A DNA stretch of 64,000 nucleotides, taken from NCBI GenBank assembly GCA_002205965.3, contig NADL03000194.1:1-64000 (forward strand), read 5' to 3'. Under the pieces are notes generated by a model. The model had not been told where the DNA came from. It did no database searches and was given only the letters and a program-made list of their open reading frames with translations. Every line of letters starts with the position of its first letter. Within the stretch, counting starts at the first letter, position 1. Origin of the DNA: Kappaphycus alvarezii (taxonomy: Eukaryota > Rhodophyta > Florideophyceae > Gigartinales > Solieriaceae). A program made the position numbers and the translations under genes. Below are positions 10,899-21,967 of this stretch, piece by piece.

Positions 10899-11906
10899 AG
10901 CTGAGTAAACTGCTTCCTGTTGTGGAGGTAAAGCAAGTTGGAGGACAACTTCAAGCCAAATCCTGAGTAGTAGGGAGTTGAGAGTCAACTTCAGACCCAA
11001 GAAACCTTTTTCCTACGCTGCTCACAGAGCATCAGTGATAGACCCTGCCCCTTCCATACTTGCTGGTAACCTCTCAACTCTCTTCCATATATACTCCTTC
11101 TTGTTCGTTCAACTATACCGCGGTAGCACTTTTGTCAATTGCGACACCTCCTTCTCGGGTAGTTGGTTCTGAGTATCTCTTTTCAAGACGATTTACCCCT
11201 ATCTCACTGCTTGCATGGCCGAGAGCGAATCGAGCGTCACGAACGGCAGGTTACGATCCTCACGTCGTACTTATCAAAGGCCCCATAAAACCCGGTCATT
11301 TAGCCCCGTTTCAATAGCCAACACCCCACAAGACTAGACATCAAGGCTTTGGATAGCACCGTAGGGACAGACTTTTTCGACGTTACATTCGTCAATCCAC
11401 TTGCTCCCTCCAACACACGGGCCCGTTGCGTCAACCACTTGACCCCTTTGAATGCTGCTAAAGCGTCAAAGTTCAGGAGGTATAGAGACTTCATCACCGT
11501 GCTTGCTAGGTCCCGACTGATCCCAGTGCCGATATCCACTCTTGGCGGGTGGCACCCGGATGCATTCTCGGTGCTCACAGACGTGGATAGGCACGTCGCC
11601 ATACGAGCCATGGAGACTTTCGGGAGGGTGCGATTTGCCCTTATGCAAAGATACGCTGCGGCGATGGTTTGGTCCATCGCAGCATGCCTTAACGCTGGCC
11701 TCACACCAGCCCTGTGAGGTAGTACTTCATGATTCCGCCTCATTTCCAGACTCTCCATAACACAGACCTGTCCTCCTCGTCTTCCGAAAAAAGCTGTCTT
11801 GCATCCCTAGTCAGTAAAGCACCCCATTTCTCCCTCTGTCTAGTTGGTGGGTTCGCTCCATTATTTGTTTTCTTTACAATGTACTTTATCACGATAATTT
11901 ATATGT

Positions 11907-12007
11907 ATATATAATGGCTTGGCCAATATACGTTATCTACGCTCCGGTACAAACTTACTGGGTACCAACCCTCATATCTACGACAGTAAATTTACCCCCA
12001 ATTTCAC
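11907..12007 (+). mobile_element. RLE-4 tail-only insertion (101 bp)
   Basis: Flanked by perfect ATTTATATGT (11897-11906 and 12008-12017). The 101 bp match the 3' end of RLE-4 at about 22532-22631 (ATGGCTTGGCCAATATAC ... CAGTAAATT ... CCCCCAA). It is a 5'-truncated retrotransposon copy consisting of the tail only, with no poly(A). Confidence 0.75.
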
Positions 12008-12042
12008 ATTTATATGTGCAACACAGTGAAGTCGCTACAAAA

Positions 12043-14514
12043 TTAATTTTGAATAGGGTGACTAAATTCTGCGTGTTGGGGGGCTTTACAAATTACAGAC
12101 GCCGCACATGTGGACCAAATAGCGTAGCTGAGTTTCTGGAACAGACGAGTCGTCACTCCCCCCGCAGAACAGCCGCTGCGAGAGGCGACAGGTGCCGCAT
12201 ACTTCTCTATGACCTTCGATGTTGTCTCAGATGGTGATCCTAGCGAGTCAAAGCCAGCGGCACAAAATTCCATTCTAACCTTGATCGTCCGGGCAGGACC
12301 TTGCCAGGAATAGCAGGCACTTTCGTGGCTAGGTCCCTCTTCTTCTGCTTCTCTGCCGCGTTGGCAACGGCTCGCGCTTCTCGTGCTCCCATTGACATAT
12401 AGCACTCCTGGAATGGCGAGGATACGGTGATGTCGTAGGTCACCGGGAGAGAGGACGGGGTGCTCGATGCGTCGGACCGCGGGTGCACCAGAATATAAGC
12501 GGGTCGCGCATTCAGTCCAGGGAGTTGGTACTTGACCTCGTATTGGACGCCGACTCCTGCTGCCTGGAACAGCTCTCGCCCAAGTACTCTTACAACTGCC
12601 GTGTTCCGGTTGATCCACCCGAGGTCTTTGTTACAAAGGTCCGCTGCATGGCCTCCTACGGGATCCATGGGCCTGTGGCACTCAGCGCACCGCAGTGGTC
12701 ATCGGCACTTTGTTAGAGCTTGCGTAGAACTTGAATTGGTCGTCGTCAAATCTCCGTGCAATGGTGGTGGTCACACTCGACGGAGTCAGCTTCACCACAT
12801 GTTGGAGCTTGCAAGCGGAGGCACATACCAGGTGAAGGTGAAACCGAATTCGAGCATCTCCGATACCGTCGATCAGCGACAATGTCTGCCTGCAGGTTCT
12901 AATTTTCTCGTTGAGAAAATCCTCCATAAATTGGGACGATCCAACTGGGGCACCAAGAAGGTAGATGCCTTCGGTGGAAAAATTCTCAAGTGGGAAGCGG
13001 TGTAATAGTGGCGATGTGCAGTTACCGAGTCTGTGCGGACAGAGCAGACGGGTTTTTGCGTGATTCAGATACAAGCCATGTTCAGGTCCTCTGGAGCTGA
13101 GGATGTCGACTGCATTTTCAAGCTCTGTATGGGTGTCAATGAGAGTGCAGTCGTCCGCATAGCATCTGACTAAGGGGGGAATTTTTGGGTTATTTTAATG
13201 CATGGAAGATGTGGTCGGTTATATCCACGCGGCTAATGCGTTATCTGTCTAAGTCGAGCTGGTGTCTCCTGAGCATTTCTGTTGCTAATGGATGCACTAC
13301 AAGAGAAAACATCAGCATGCTTGCAGGATCCCCCTGTTGCATCCCTTTTAGTCTAGGGATGTCTTCTGCGGACGCTACGGGCAATATCAGCGACGGCGTG
13401 TTGCGAGCGTACACCATGTTCAGAAAACGACACAGCGACGGTACTTTAGTTGGCAGCAGGTTTATCATGCGCTGTCCCGAGAACCGACTAAATGCGTTTT
13501 GTGCATCCACGGATATTAGTGCATACTCTTCTTGTTGGCATTCGACCAGTCTTCGAGCTTCGTGTACAATGGATTCCAGTCCGCTGGGCACGCCATTGGC
13601 CACTTGCAAGGGTGCGAGGTAATCTCTCGTTTCTTCTATTGCTTGTGGTAGAAGCACCTTTGTTACGAGTCGCCGCAAAGCCATCCCAATAGCAATGGGG
13701 CGGATCTTGTCTGACCGAGGTTGGATCGGCAGCAGCGTCGCAGAAGAGATCAGAGGGATTGTGTCGTCTGGCAGGGCCCCTTGGGCTAGTCTCGTCACAA
13801 CCGCAGTTAGCGCCGAGATACCCGTCACACCTGCTTCGGGGCTCACCTTTGTGTTGGTCAACAGTCGAAGAAGCAGAGGGGATATTCTGTCCGGACCCGG
13901 CGCGGAGTTCGGGTTCAGGCGTCGGACGGCGCGGAGAACCGCCCCCTCAGTGATGTCCATCGAGAACGGAAGGTGTGTTCTTTCGATGGCCGTCACAGGA
14001 GAGTTCGGTGCAGGGTGCAACTTTCGCAAACGTTCTAAAACTTATGGGTCACTCGCCGCAATGTGCGACTGATGGAGGGTGCGCATCGCACGCTCGCCTT
14101 GTGCATCTACAGCTAGATGGGCTGCCCGTCGAAACTTTGGGTCGCAATTGTGGTCCGTCTGGGTTTGCTGCGGGCGACGTCGGACGGTTCGCTCTTCTCT
14201 GTTCCGGTGTGCTTGAATGGCGTCTCTCCAAAGTTCACTCCATCCGTGTGCGGTGGCGCGACGGATGCGTTCACGGAGTTCTTGGCTTGCTTCGTCTGGG
14301 ACCGCCATCCGGATTCCCCTTGCATTAAACGTCGCAAGACAGCTGTCGGGAGAAAGTGTATCCGGAGAAAGGCAGGGTGGACTGTTTCTGCGATCCGGGA
14401 GTTTGCTGCAGATCGAAAGAGCCAAATGAGAAATATGGCGAGACTGTGAATGCAATTCTTAGGAATGCGATCGAAGATGTGGGCACGCATCACGCTCATT
14501 ACCTCTATCTCCAC
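12043..14514 (-). mobile_element. Distant RLE-LINE (YADD family), broken
   Basis: Order on the minus strand: an Arg-rich N-terminal region at 14514-14042 (LRERIRRATAHGWSELWRD); RT at 14029-13241 with SAPGPDRISPLLLRLL, motif A YALISVDAQNAFSRF and motif B GMQQGDPASMLMFSLVVHP; a 68-bp RLE-3 tail insertion; motif C CYADDC at about 13165-13148; thumb to 12682; then RLE (RPAYILVHPR ... LPVTYDITVSSPFQ) in 12668-12240, and the end near 12060 after a frameshift at about 12245. Unlike its neighbours it has YADD rather than YHDD. At least three frameshifts and the insertion inactivate it. Its 3' end abuts the tail insertion at 11907-12007. Confidence 0.65.
13175..13242 (-). mobile_element. RLE-3 tail-only insertion (68 bp)
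   Basis: The 68 bp match the 3' end of RLE-3 (50460-50548) in inverted orientation. They lie between ATCTGACTAAG (13164-13174) and ATCTGTCTAAG (13243-13253), an 11-bp duplication with one mismatch, and split the RT of the minus element between motifs B and C. Confidence 0.75.
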
Positions 14515-14949
14515 CAGAGGTACGGAAATTCTCTACCACTCTGTCTATCCACCCCCCGTCGGAGCCTTGCCACAGCTCTCGAGGGATTTCTCACCCGGAT
14601 CGGCCCGTTCCCACACCTTGGTCACGCTGCCCTACCTCCAGCTCAAATCGAGATCGATTCGTACCGGCGTGATCTCCCAGGAGATCATTAAAATTTCGAA
14701 ATTTTTGGCTGAGATAACCGTTCGAAAAATCAAGTTTGCACGCCGTAACATTGCTGGCACCAAATCGTCGATTGGAGACTGCTTCCCCCATTATAAGAAT
14801 ACTCGTTTAACGAACCCGCGGTTCAGAGGCTGGTTGTTGGCACTGGAGGGTCATTGCGGACTATAATAACGAAGACGGTCGGCTGGCTGTCTGGTTAGGA
14901 GGTATAGTCATTCGCAGCCCAATCAGAGAGGAAAAGCAGCAATTAATCG
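14515..14949. other. No gene supported
   Basis: Possibly the untranslated 5' region of the minus RLE element. No start, domain or repeat is recognised. Confidence 0.3.
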
Positions 14950-15171
14950 CGGAAAGTTGGCGGAGGAACAGTTTTTAATCGCTGGCATGGATCACGTTGT
15001 CCTGGAGCACATTCCTTTGGAGGTGGTCGACTTCATTACACCGGTACCGGTTTCAGATGACCCTGCTCCCGCACCTCAAACCAGAGGCCCGACATCGCGT
15101 CTCAAACCCCCGATCTTTCTGAACAGTCTCTGCCATCTCTAAAAGAGATCTTCACAACTCACACCCCAGTC

Positions 15172-15765
15172 ATGTCGCATATACCGACCAAGTTCCGTGG
15201 TTGTCTAGCAGAGACGTATGCAAAGTCGATGGACGATGCAGTGAACGCTTGTCTTGCTGATAATTCACGAGCAACTCAGGCGCTCACAAAAATATTTCTG
15301 TTCCCAGCAGTAATGCTCACGAACATTCACTCGTCAGATTCCTGCTCCAGTGAATACCGGTGGCACTCTATTACGGACAAAATGAGGGAAAGAATAGATT
15401 TATGGAACGCGGGGCACTTCAGAACACTATGGGCGCAAGCACTCGACCAGCCCAAACACCGCACCGCACGAGCTCGGTCCACTTCGGACCAGCAACAGGC
15501 CAATGTAAAACGGGCGACAAAACTGGCCAAAGAAGGTGCATACGGAAAGGCTGCACAAGCTTTGCGCTCGCTAGGTGTTCTACCAGCTACCAGTGATGTA
15601 ATGGATGCCCTTATCGATAAACATCCCCAGCAGGCCCCCGATGAAACAACTCCAGTCAGGGGAACATCTTCTACCAACTACAGTTTCCGACGGCTCACTG
15701 AAGACGAAGTCCTTGGCGCTATCAGGGCTTTTAAACCAGGATCCTCCCCGGAGGCTCAGGTCTAA
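15172..15765 (+). pseudogene. RLE-1 linker region upstream of RT
   Basis: The frame reads MSHIPTKFRGCLAETYAKSM ... AVMLTNIHSSDS ... RERIDLWNAGHFRTLWAQAL ... KRATKLAKEGAYGKAAQALR, with close counterparts in RLE-2 at 41648-41100. It continues into the RT N-terminus (RRLTEDEVLGAIRAFKPGSS), then is broken by a frameshift and small deletion near 15750. The WNAxxFxTLW and KEGAYGKAAQAL blocks are diagnostic of these elements and were used to find other fragments. Confidence 0.7.
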
Positions 15766-15785
15766 AGCCTTGCCACCTGGTAGAA

Positions 15786-16610
15786 TTGCTAAGATGTCCA
15801 TCCTCATCGGGGAATTCAGGCTTTTTGGCAGCTCTTACGAGACTTGTTAATGTTCTAGCAACTGGAAAAGCACCAGCCGTTCTCGCTCCTTGGATCGCTG
15901 GTGCTCCACTTACCCCGTTGGCGAAGAAGGACATGTCGCCCAGGCCGATCGCCGTTGGGGAGACGCTGCGCAGGTTAGTCGGTAGTTGCTTAATGAAGCG
16001 AGTGTCCGAGAAGGCGGCAGACTACCTCCAACCTCTCCAAGTGGGTATCGCCACAAAGTCGGGTACCGACACAGTCGTGCACGGAATCCGACGAGTCGTC
16101 CAGGAGTACGGCAGTAACCCAGTATATGGGTTATTGACTGTCGATCTCAAGAACGCTTTTAATATGTGCAGCAGACCCGCTTTTCTGACCGCGGTGAGAC
16201 AGCTGTTCCCAGAGTTACATCCTTGGGTCTCATATTACTATGCAAACGAGCCCGCATTCCTGTGGATAGGTAGTCACACAATAAGAAGCGTCTGCGGGAC
16301 CCAACAGGGAGACAATCTTGGAGGCCTCCTCTTCGACCTGGTGCTGCACCCTATTATCCTCAAAATACAAGAACTCTTCAGTTCAGAGGAAGGGGAGAAC
16401 AGAGACTTGGCAAAGTTGTTACTCCAACTGTGGTACCACGATGACGGGTACATTATCGGGCGCCACGACCAACTCGTCAAAGCCATCGAAGTACTTCGCT
16501 CCGTGGATGCTGAAAGCCGAGGACTGCACTTGTCGCTGCCGAAGTGCACCGTCTGGTGGCCTACAGCCCCTCCAAGGGTCAGCACAGAGTCTCTACCCAG
16601 ACGGGATTAA
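15786..16610 (+). pseudogene. RLE-1 reverse transcriptase domain
   Basis: Polymerase of a target-primed retrotransposon. Visible motifs: LTPLAKKDMSPRPIAVGETL (motifs 1-2), YGLLTVDLKNAFNMCSR (motif A with catalytic D), GTQQGDNLGGLLFDLVLHP (motif B), LWYHDDGYIIGRH (motif C, YHDD with both catalytic aspartates) and GLHLSLPKCTVWWPTAPP. Intact across 274 codons, then frameshifted before the thumb region. The palm motifs are all preserved, so this domain could have been active recently. Confidence 0.8.
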
Positions 16611-16745
16611 GCAAGAGTACAGCGAGGGTACTTCCGTCCTGAACGCCCCCGTCGGTACTAAGGAATACACCACACGGTCCTTTACGAACCATGTCTCATC
16701 CCTCAGACCATTCCCGAGACCATTGCTGACCTTGAGAATAGGCAA

Positions 16746-17882
16746 GTGGCATTCCAGCTACTGCTCAACTGTTTTGGCGTTTGCAAAGTAGGCTATTTGT
16801 TGCGGGTAGTGCCCCCGTCTTGCACTGGAGAAGGAGCGGAAGAGTTCGACAGGATGATGGAGGACTGTGTTCGAAAATTGGCAGGGGGAGTACTGGATTC
16901 GGAAGTATTCCGAGAACTCCAGCTGCCGGTCACACCAAAGGACAAGAAAAAACCATCTCTTGGGATCGGACTCACCTCCGCGAAGAACATCGCGGCTGCG
17001 GCGTTCTTGGCTTCTAGCTCATCATCTAGCAAGCTTTGCAAGACCTTGCTCCCAACGCCTATTAAGGAACTAGGAACATACGAAGCAGCTGCAGATGCCC
17101 ATCGGAGATGGTCGACCTCTTGCCTGCCGTCTAGGATTATCCCGTTCAGCGTAATTTGCTCGCAAAAAACACCATCGCAAAAGACGCTGACGGACGCAAT
17201 CCATGAAGCAGTGCAAGAACGAATTCCTCTTGGGGATTCGAGGAGGCAGGCGTTTCGCGCGTCTATGGCCCTCCCGGGAGCCAAGGAATGGGTGTATTGT
17301 CCCCCATGCCCCGGACTACAGACAAGCATTGACCCTCGAGAATTCTCGGTGTGGCTTCAATACTACTGTCAAGTCCCACTTTTTCACCCTGGCACGCCAT
17401 GCCCGAGAAGGAATTGCCCGGACACACTCGATGTACATGGCGATCATCTGATGCACTGCTTGCATGGAGCCCAAAGGATCAACCGACACGATCGCCAAGT
17501 AACCCTTCTCGCGAAAGACCTGGCAAGAGCTGCTCGTCATCCTGTTGTAGAGCCACGCCATGGTCTCCACCGCACGAGACCAGACATCCAGGCAATGGGA
17601 AGCAGCGGAGGGACCGACTTTTTTGATGTTACCTTCGTGAATCCCCTCGCTCCCTCCAACAGAAGAGTAAGGGCCTTCAACCCAATGTCCTCTCTGAATG
17701 CGGCGCGAAATGCAAAGCAGAGAAGATATCAATCCTTTATCGCGACCTCCACCAGAGGCAGTGCCTGTGCCAATCTCACTCTTGGAGGTTGGCACCCGGA
17801 TGCATGTGCAGTGCTAAATGACGTGGCAAAAAACGTGGCTGTGAGGGCACTGGAGACGTACGGAAAGGTTCGGGGGTTTTGA
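16746..17882 (+). pseudogene. RLE-1 C-terminal region with restriction-like endonuclease
   Basis: 378 open codons. The thumb-like part (CFGVCKVGYLLRVVPPSC) is followed by VFRELQLPVTPK, SLPGAKEWVYC-like MALPGAKEWVYCPPCPGL, the zinc knuckle CPRRNCPDTLDVHGDHLMHC (CX4C...HX2HC), RHDRQVTLLAKDLARAA, then RPDIQAMGSSGGTDFFDVTF. RPDI and the following FFDV supply the PD-(D/E)XK-type catalytic aspartates that nick the target for priming. A frameshift near 17880 replaces the last ~20 residues; the other frame gives AVMSNAACLMLA and a stop near 17940. Confidence 0.8.
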
Positions 17883-17940
17883 TGCAAAGGCACCTGCAGC
17901 AGCCGTCATGTCCAATGCGGCCTGCTTGATGCTGGCCTGA

Positions 17941-18072
17941 AGGTAGCATTTAGGAAGCGTAGTTCCTTCCCCATTACGCTGTATGTATACCCTTTTTGAG
18001 TCGATTGCGGTTGTCTGGAAAACCATGGGATAGGTCGGAAATATCTACAGTAAAACACCCAAAAGTTTTTCC
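17941..18072 (+). other. RLE-1 3' UTR and tail
   Basis: The stretch from TGTATACCCTTTTTGAGTCG to the terminal TTTTTCCCC is repeated at 63897-63994 and in shorter forms elsewhere. GGAAATATCTTCC-like internal symmetry suggests a small hairpin in the RNA, presumably the structure recognised by the RT. Confidence 0.6.
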
Positions 18073-21000
18073 CCAGTCCGTCCCGCCGCACGAGCTCCAC
18101 AAACTGCAAAAAGTCTAGCCTAAATTGGAAACTGGTACTGTGCCTGTCATCACAAATATCTCGGCTCCAAAGTACACGGTCCGGAGCCGCAAGGACTTTA
18201 CTGGTTCTCGTGCTTCCGCGCCCTCAGTGTACCGAGATACTAGGCCAAGGCACTACGCCCCGCACAATTCGCAGTTGCAGGCGAATGAATCCCGCCAGTC
18301 TTCGGTCCCGGTCCCACGCCCGATCGCCGACCATCAACCTCCGCGACCCGCAAACACGCCTGGACGCGGGTCAGATCAGCAACCCTCACCAGGGCACGCT
18401 CCGCTCCAAGCGCAACCCCTGCCCTGCCATGAGGACATCTTTACGACCCACATTCCTGTGTTGTCTCATATCCCTACACGATTCCAGTCAGCACTGAGTG
18501 ACTCCCTGTCAGTCGCCATGCATGACGCAGCGTGGGCTTGTGCACACGTCATAATGATGCGGAAGAGAAGCTCTCTAAAGTTTTTCTTTTCCCTTCAGTG
18601 ATGCTTTCGAATACGTCATCCTCCTCAGGTGCTACCGGTTCGAACCTTGAAACGCAAGTCCAATCGACCAGCGACATAGTCAAAGAACGGCTCGAATTGT
18701 GGAATGCTGGACAGTTCCAAACCTTATGGCAGAACGCACATCACCAAGCGACCTCCCGAACAAAGCGAACTTTAACGCCCCGGGAGCAGAAACAGGCTAA
18801 TGTCCGTCGTGCTGTGAGACTCACCGCGAAGGAGCATATGGGAATGCTGCAAAGGCTTTAGGATCTCTAGGGGTGTTTACCCGCAACTAAATCTGTGTCT
18901 GACGCCCTCCGAGATAAAATCCTCAATCTGCCCGGGGGAAGAGGAATACTTTGAACCCCTACCGCACCCCCGATATCTCAGCGATCACAAAGGATGAGGT
19001 TTTGCGGGCAGTTCGCTCCTTCAAACCCGGTTCAGCCCCGGGGGATCCGGATTTCGCCCCTCTCACGTCGAAGAGCTTCTACGGACACCACATCTTCCTC
19101 GCAGGGGAAATTCTTGGATTCATTAACAGAACTGCTGAACGTCCTGGCTTCCGGAAAAGCTCCAAGTCCTCTCCCCGTGGATTGCTGGAGCCACTCACAC
19201 CATTTGCGAAGAAGGACATGACTCTGCGCCCCATTGCAGTGGGAGAGACTTTGCGAAGGTTAGTTAGTAGCTGCCTTGCTACTCGGGTTAATGAGAAGGC
19301 CGCTACGTACTTCCAGCCTCTTCAGGTTGGTATCGCTACAAGTCAGGAATAGATGCAGTAGTTCACGGTGTTCGGCGCATCGTGAATAAGTTTGGTACAC
19401 GCTCTGAATATGCGCTCTTGTCGGTCGATCTGAAGAATGCGTTCAACCTGTGCAGCCGTGCTTCCTTTTTCAATGCGGTCCGGAACCTCTTTCCCCAGTT
19501 GCTTCCTTGGGTATTGTATTGCTACAACAACGACCCAGCGTTCCTCTGGACGGGATTCGAGATTATACGGAGTGTTGTGGGCACCAGCAAGGAGACTCGC
19601 TTAGCGGGTTGCTTTTCGCTCTCGTGCTCCACCCCGTCGCCCTGAAGATCAAAGAGCTAATGTCAAGATTCTCCGACGAGGACACAGGGTTAGACACACT
19701 GCTTTTGGATTGGTATCACGACGATGGCTACATTGTAGCCAAACACGAGGCCATACTCAAGGTAATCGAGGCTCTGTCTTCTTTCGACCAAACGTCGTGA
19801 CCTCCATCTGGCAGTCTCGAAATGCAAAGTATGATGGCCCACTGCCCCCTCCGCGTCGATTCAGTCCGCATACCCCTCTCATATGCGGCAGAATACATTG
19901 CTGGGACTTTGGTTTTAAACGCGCCAGTCGGCTCCCAAACGTTCATGGAACAATCATGGAACAATACTTCCTGGACCATATACACTCCCTTGAGCCTTTA
20001 CTTAACGCTGTCATGGAAATCGAGGACGCACAAGCTTCATTCCAACTACTACGTGATTGCTTTGGGGTTTGCAAAGTGGGATACCTCTTGCGAGTTGTGC
20101 CGCCCTCCTGCACGCGGAAAGGGGCTGAAAATTTCGACAGCTTAATCGAGAACTGCTGCCATACTTTGGAGGGTGGAATGCTAGACAACTCTATATTCAA
20201 GGAGCTGCAACTGCCTATTAAGCCACTACAGGAGAAGAAGCCGACCATGGTAATCGGCCTCACCTCTACGCGAGACGTCGCCGCCGCTTCGTTTCTTGCG
20301 TCTAGCGCCGCGACGCAGCAGTTATGCGAGAAGTCTTTGCCGTCCTGTGTTCAAGACCTGACACAGTACGAGGATGCTACAGCCGTCTTTGCCCATGGAG
20401 CGCCTATTGTCGAACCTCAGAACGAATTCCGGTTAGCAATTGCTGCTCCTCCAACCCACCATCGCAGAAGAAGCTAACAGACGCAATTCATATGGCTGCG
20501 GAAGAGGCCTTGCCGCTCGGAAACATCCGCATCCGCGCCTTCCGCGCTAGCATGTCCCTCCCCGGAGCCAAAGGCTGGGTCTACTGTGCACCTTGCCCAG
20601 GATTGAGGACACACATCAAGAGCAAAGACTTCTCCGTGTGGTTCCAGTACTTTTGCCAAACCCCTTTATTCGCCCCAGGTATCCCTTGCCCAACAGCAGG
20701 GTGTCTTGAAATGCTGGATATCTACGGGGACCACTTGCTACATTGTCGCTTTGGCTGCAAGCGGAATACTCGCCACAACAACCAGGTAACTTTACTGGGG
20801 AACGATCTCGCAAGAGCCGCCCGACGTCCTTCCATTGAGCCTTGTGTACACTTCCGAAAATTTAAAAAGCACCTACAGAATTTTCCCCCTAAACCCTTTC
20901 CCCTTCCCTCTTAGACTGCCTTTCTCCAACCTTCATTCTGCCACACTCGGCGCCTGCGCCGCATTAGGCGCGGACGCCGGGCACTCGTGCCTTCGCGCGT

Positions 21001-21427
21001 CTTGCGGATCGCGCACTTACGTCTACGGGGCTCTAGTTGCATCGGCTAAGGATATGACCTTCTCAAGTGGCGATTTCTCTCGCGCCAGGAAGGCTCTCAC
21101 CCTCGACCAAGTACCGCAACGCTTAGTGCACCCTGCTGCGCTCAACCCTGGCGGTTCTCCTGCCAGCATGGGAGGGTTCCTGAGCCAAACGGTCCTGCTG
21201 GTCGTACCCAAAGCCGTTCTTCTGGAGCGCTTGTCTTCGTCGCCGTCGCTCTCTGTAAGTATCGCGCTTACAGCGGAAGTTTTTCAAACGATTACACCTA
21301 TGGCTCGCCACGGTTGTGATTGTGGATTTTTTCTTCCCCCCCTTTTGGCGGGCATCGCACCACTGGCACATCGCGTAAGACGGCACTTTGCTGCTCTTCA
21401 CTTGGCCATTAACGTTCTCAATATTCC

Positions 21428-21812
21428 GTGTCTACCGAACCCCTCACGCCCGTCACAAACAAGTAACGAGCAGCCCTATCTTCTCAGGAAGCCGCCCCTA
21501 TCACATTTAACCCCGAAGTCGCCTATGGGCAGGCGTACACTGGGCGCGCGGGTGAGACTATTACGAACTCGGAAACGACGAAAAACTTGGTCCTTTTGGA
21601 AATGAGCCCTGGACCATCAGCCTCTACAACAAACAAACCACCGGTCAACACCTCATGTCTACCGAACCCCTCACGCTCATCATCTGTCGATGATGGGAAG
21701 CCCTTATCTTCTTCGGAAGCCGCCTCCATCACATTCAACCCCGAAGTCGCCTATGGGCAGGCGTACACTAGGCGCGCGGGCGAGGCTATTACGAGCATGG
21801 AGACGACCAGCG
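21428..21812. repeat. Tandem duplication, ~228-bp period
   Basis: TGTCTACCGAACCCCTCACG at about 21429 recurs at about 21657, and CCCCGAAGTCGCCTATGGGC at 21513 recurs at 21741. The two ~155-bp units are about 85 percent alike by eye. The second unit lies in an open frame while the first is shifted. Confidence 0.75.
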
Positions 21813-21967
21813 GTTTGCCTCTGCAGGGTCCGTATGGAACTGAGCGCCTGTGGGTGCCGGTTAGCTGGATGGATTGGTCTGACTCTAACTCTGTGGAAGG
21901 CGACGACGTCGATAGCGACGTCGCCGACCCATTAGAGCCAGATTCGATTGAGGACGAAGATCAGTAG
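21587..21967 (+). CDS. Acidic-tailed protein in the passenger insert, unrecognised
   Basis: 126 codons: a Ser/Pro/Asn-rich start, then EAASITFNPEVAYGQAYTRR and AGEAITSMETTSGLPLQGPY, then GTERLWVPVSWMDWSDSNSV and an acidic end (EGDDVDSDVADPLEPDSIED). The composition looks protein-like, and the part EAASITFNPEVAYGQAYTRR is duplicated upstream in another frame. The true start may be further upstream. Possibly a fragment of a host gene or a viral/TE accessory protein; no family recognised. Confidence 0.35.
   Translation: MVLLEMSPGPSASTTNKPPVNTSCLPNPSRSSSVDDGKPLSSSEAASITFNPEVAYGQAYTRRAGEAITSMETTSGLPLQGPYGTERLWVPVSWMDWSDSNSVEGDDVDSDVADPLEPDSIEDEDQ

Larger units (their letters stand above)
9823..11204 (+). 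mobile_element. X2: 1.38-kb LTR-like element with ORF
   Basis: Inserted in L2 between two perfect copies of CACTG (9818-9822 and 11205-11209). It starts TGATGTGCGC and ends CCCCTATCT (CA in the other copies). It contains a TATTTAAA box at 10051-10058, an acidic-protein ORF from 10137, a second TATA at 10890-10898 and the same 3' third as X1 and X3. 5-bp duplication plus TG ends and an internal promoter near the 3' end fit a solo LTR. The alternative is a non-autonomous DNA transposon with 7-bp terminal inverted repeats. Confidence 0.65.
9271..11843 (+). mobile_element. RLE-LINE copy L2 with inverted 5' part, split by X2
   Basis: Flanked by TTGGTTGGGTT (9260-9270) and TTGGTGGGTT (11844-11853). 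The first ~62 bp (to 9332) are inverted and encode RTLAGGVLDLEVFRELQLPV on the minus strand. From 9335 the element runs on the plus strand (GLTSVRDISAAAFLAS ... SLPGAKQWVYGAPCPGLK ... IFGDHLMHC). X2 (9823-11204) interrupts it, and it resumes at 11205 with HCLHG. The C-terminus (GTDFFDVTFVNPLAPS) ends at 11717, followed by a tail ending near 11843 with CAGTAAAGCACCCC. Frameshifts are present. An inverted 5' segment between target duplications is what twin-primed reverse transcription produces in other LINEs. Confidence 0.6.
14950..18072 (+). mobile_element. RLE-1 copy L4, nearly complete 3' two thirds
   Basis: The element lacks the N-terminal zinc-finger part (homology to RLE-2 begins around PVPVSDDPAPAPQ at about 15040). 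It then runs through the linker (15172-15765), RT (15786-16610), thumb and RLE (16746-17882) and a 3' UTR. The tail is 17941-18072 and ends CAGTAAAACACCC-AAAAG-TTTTTCCCC. This tail is the source type for the tail-only insertions at 22878, 42304, 61306, 61391 and 63897. RLE-4 copy L5 starts directly after it. Confidence 0.75.
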
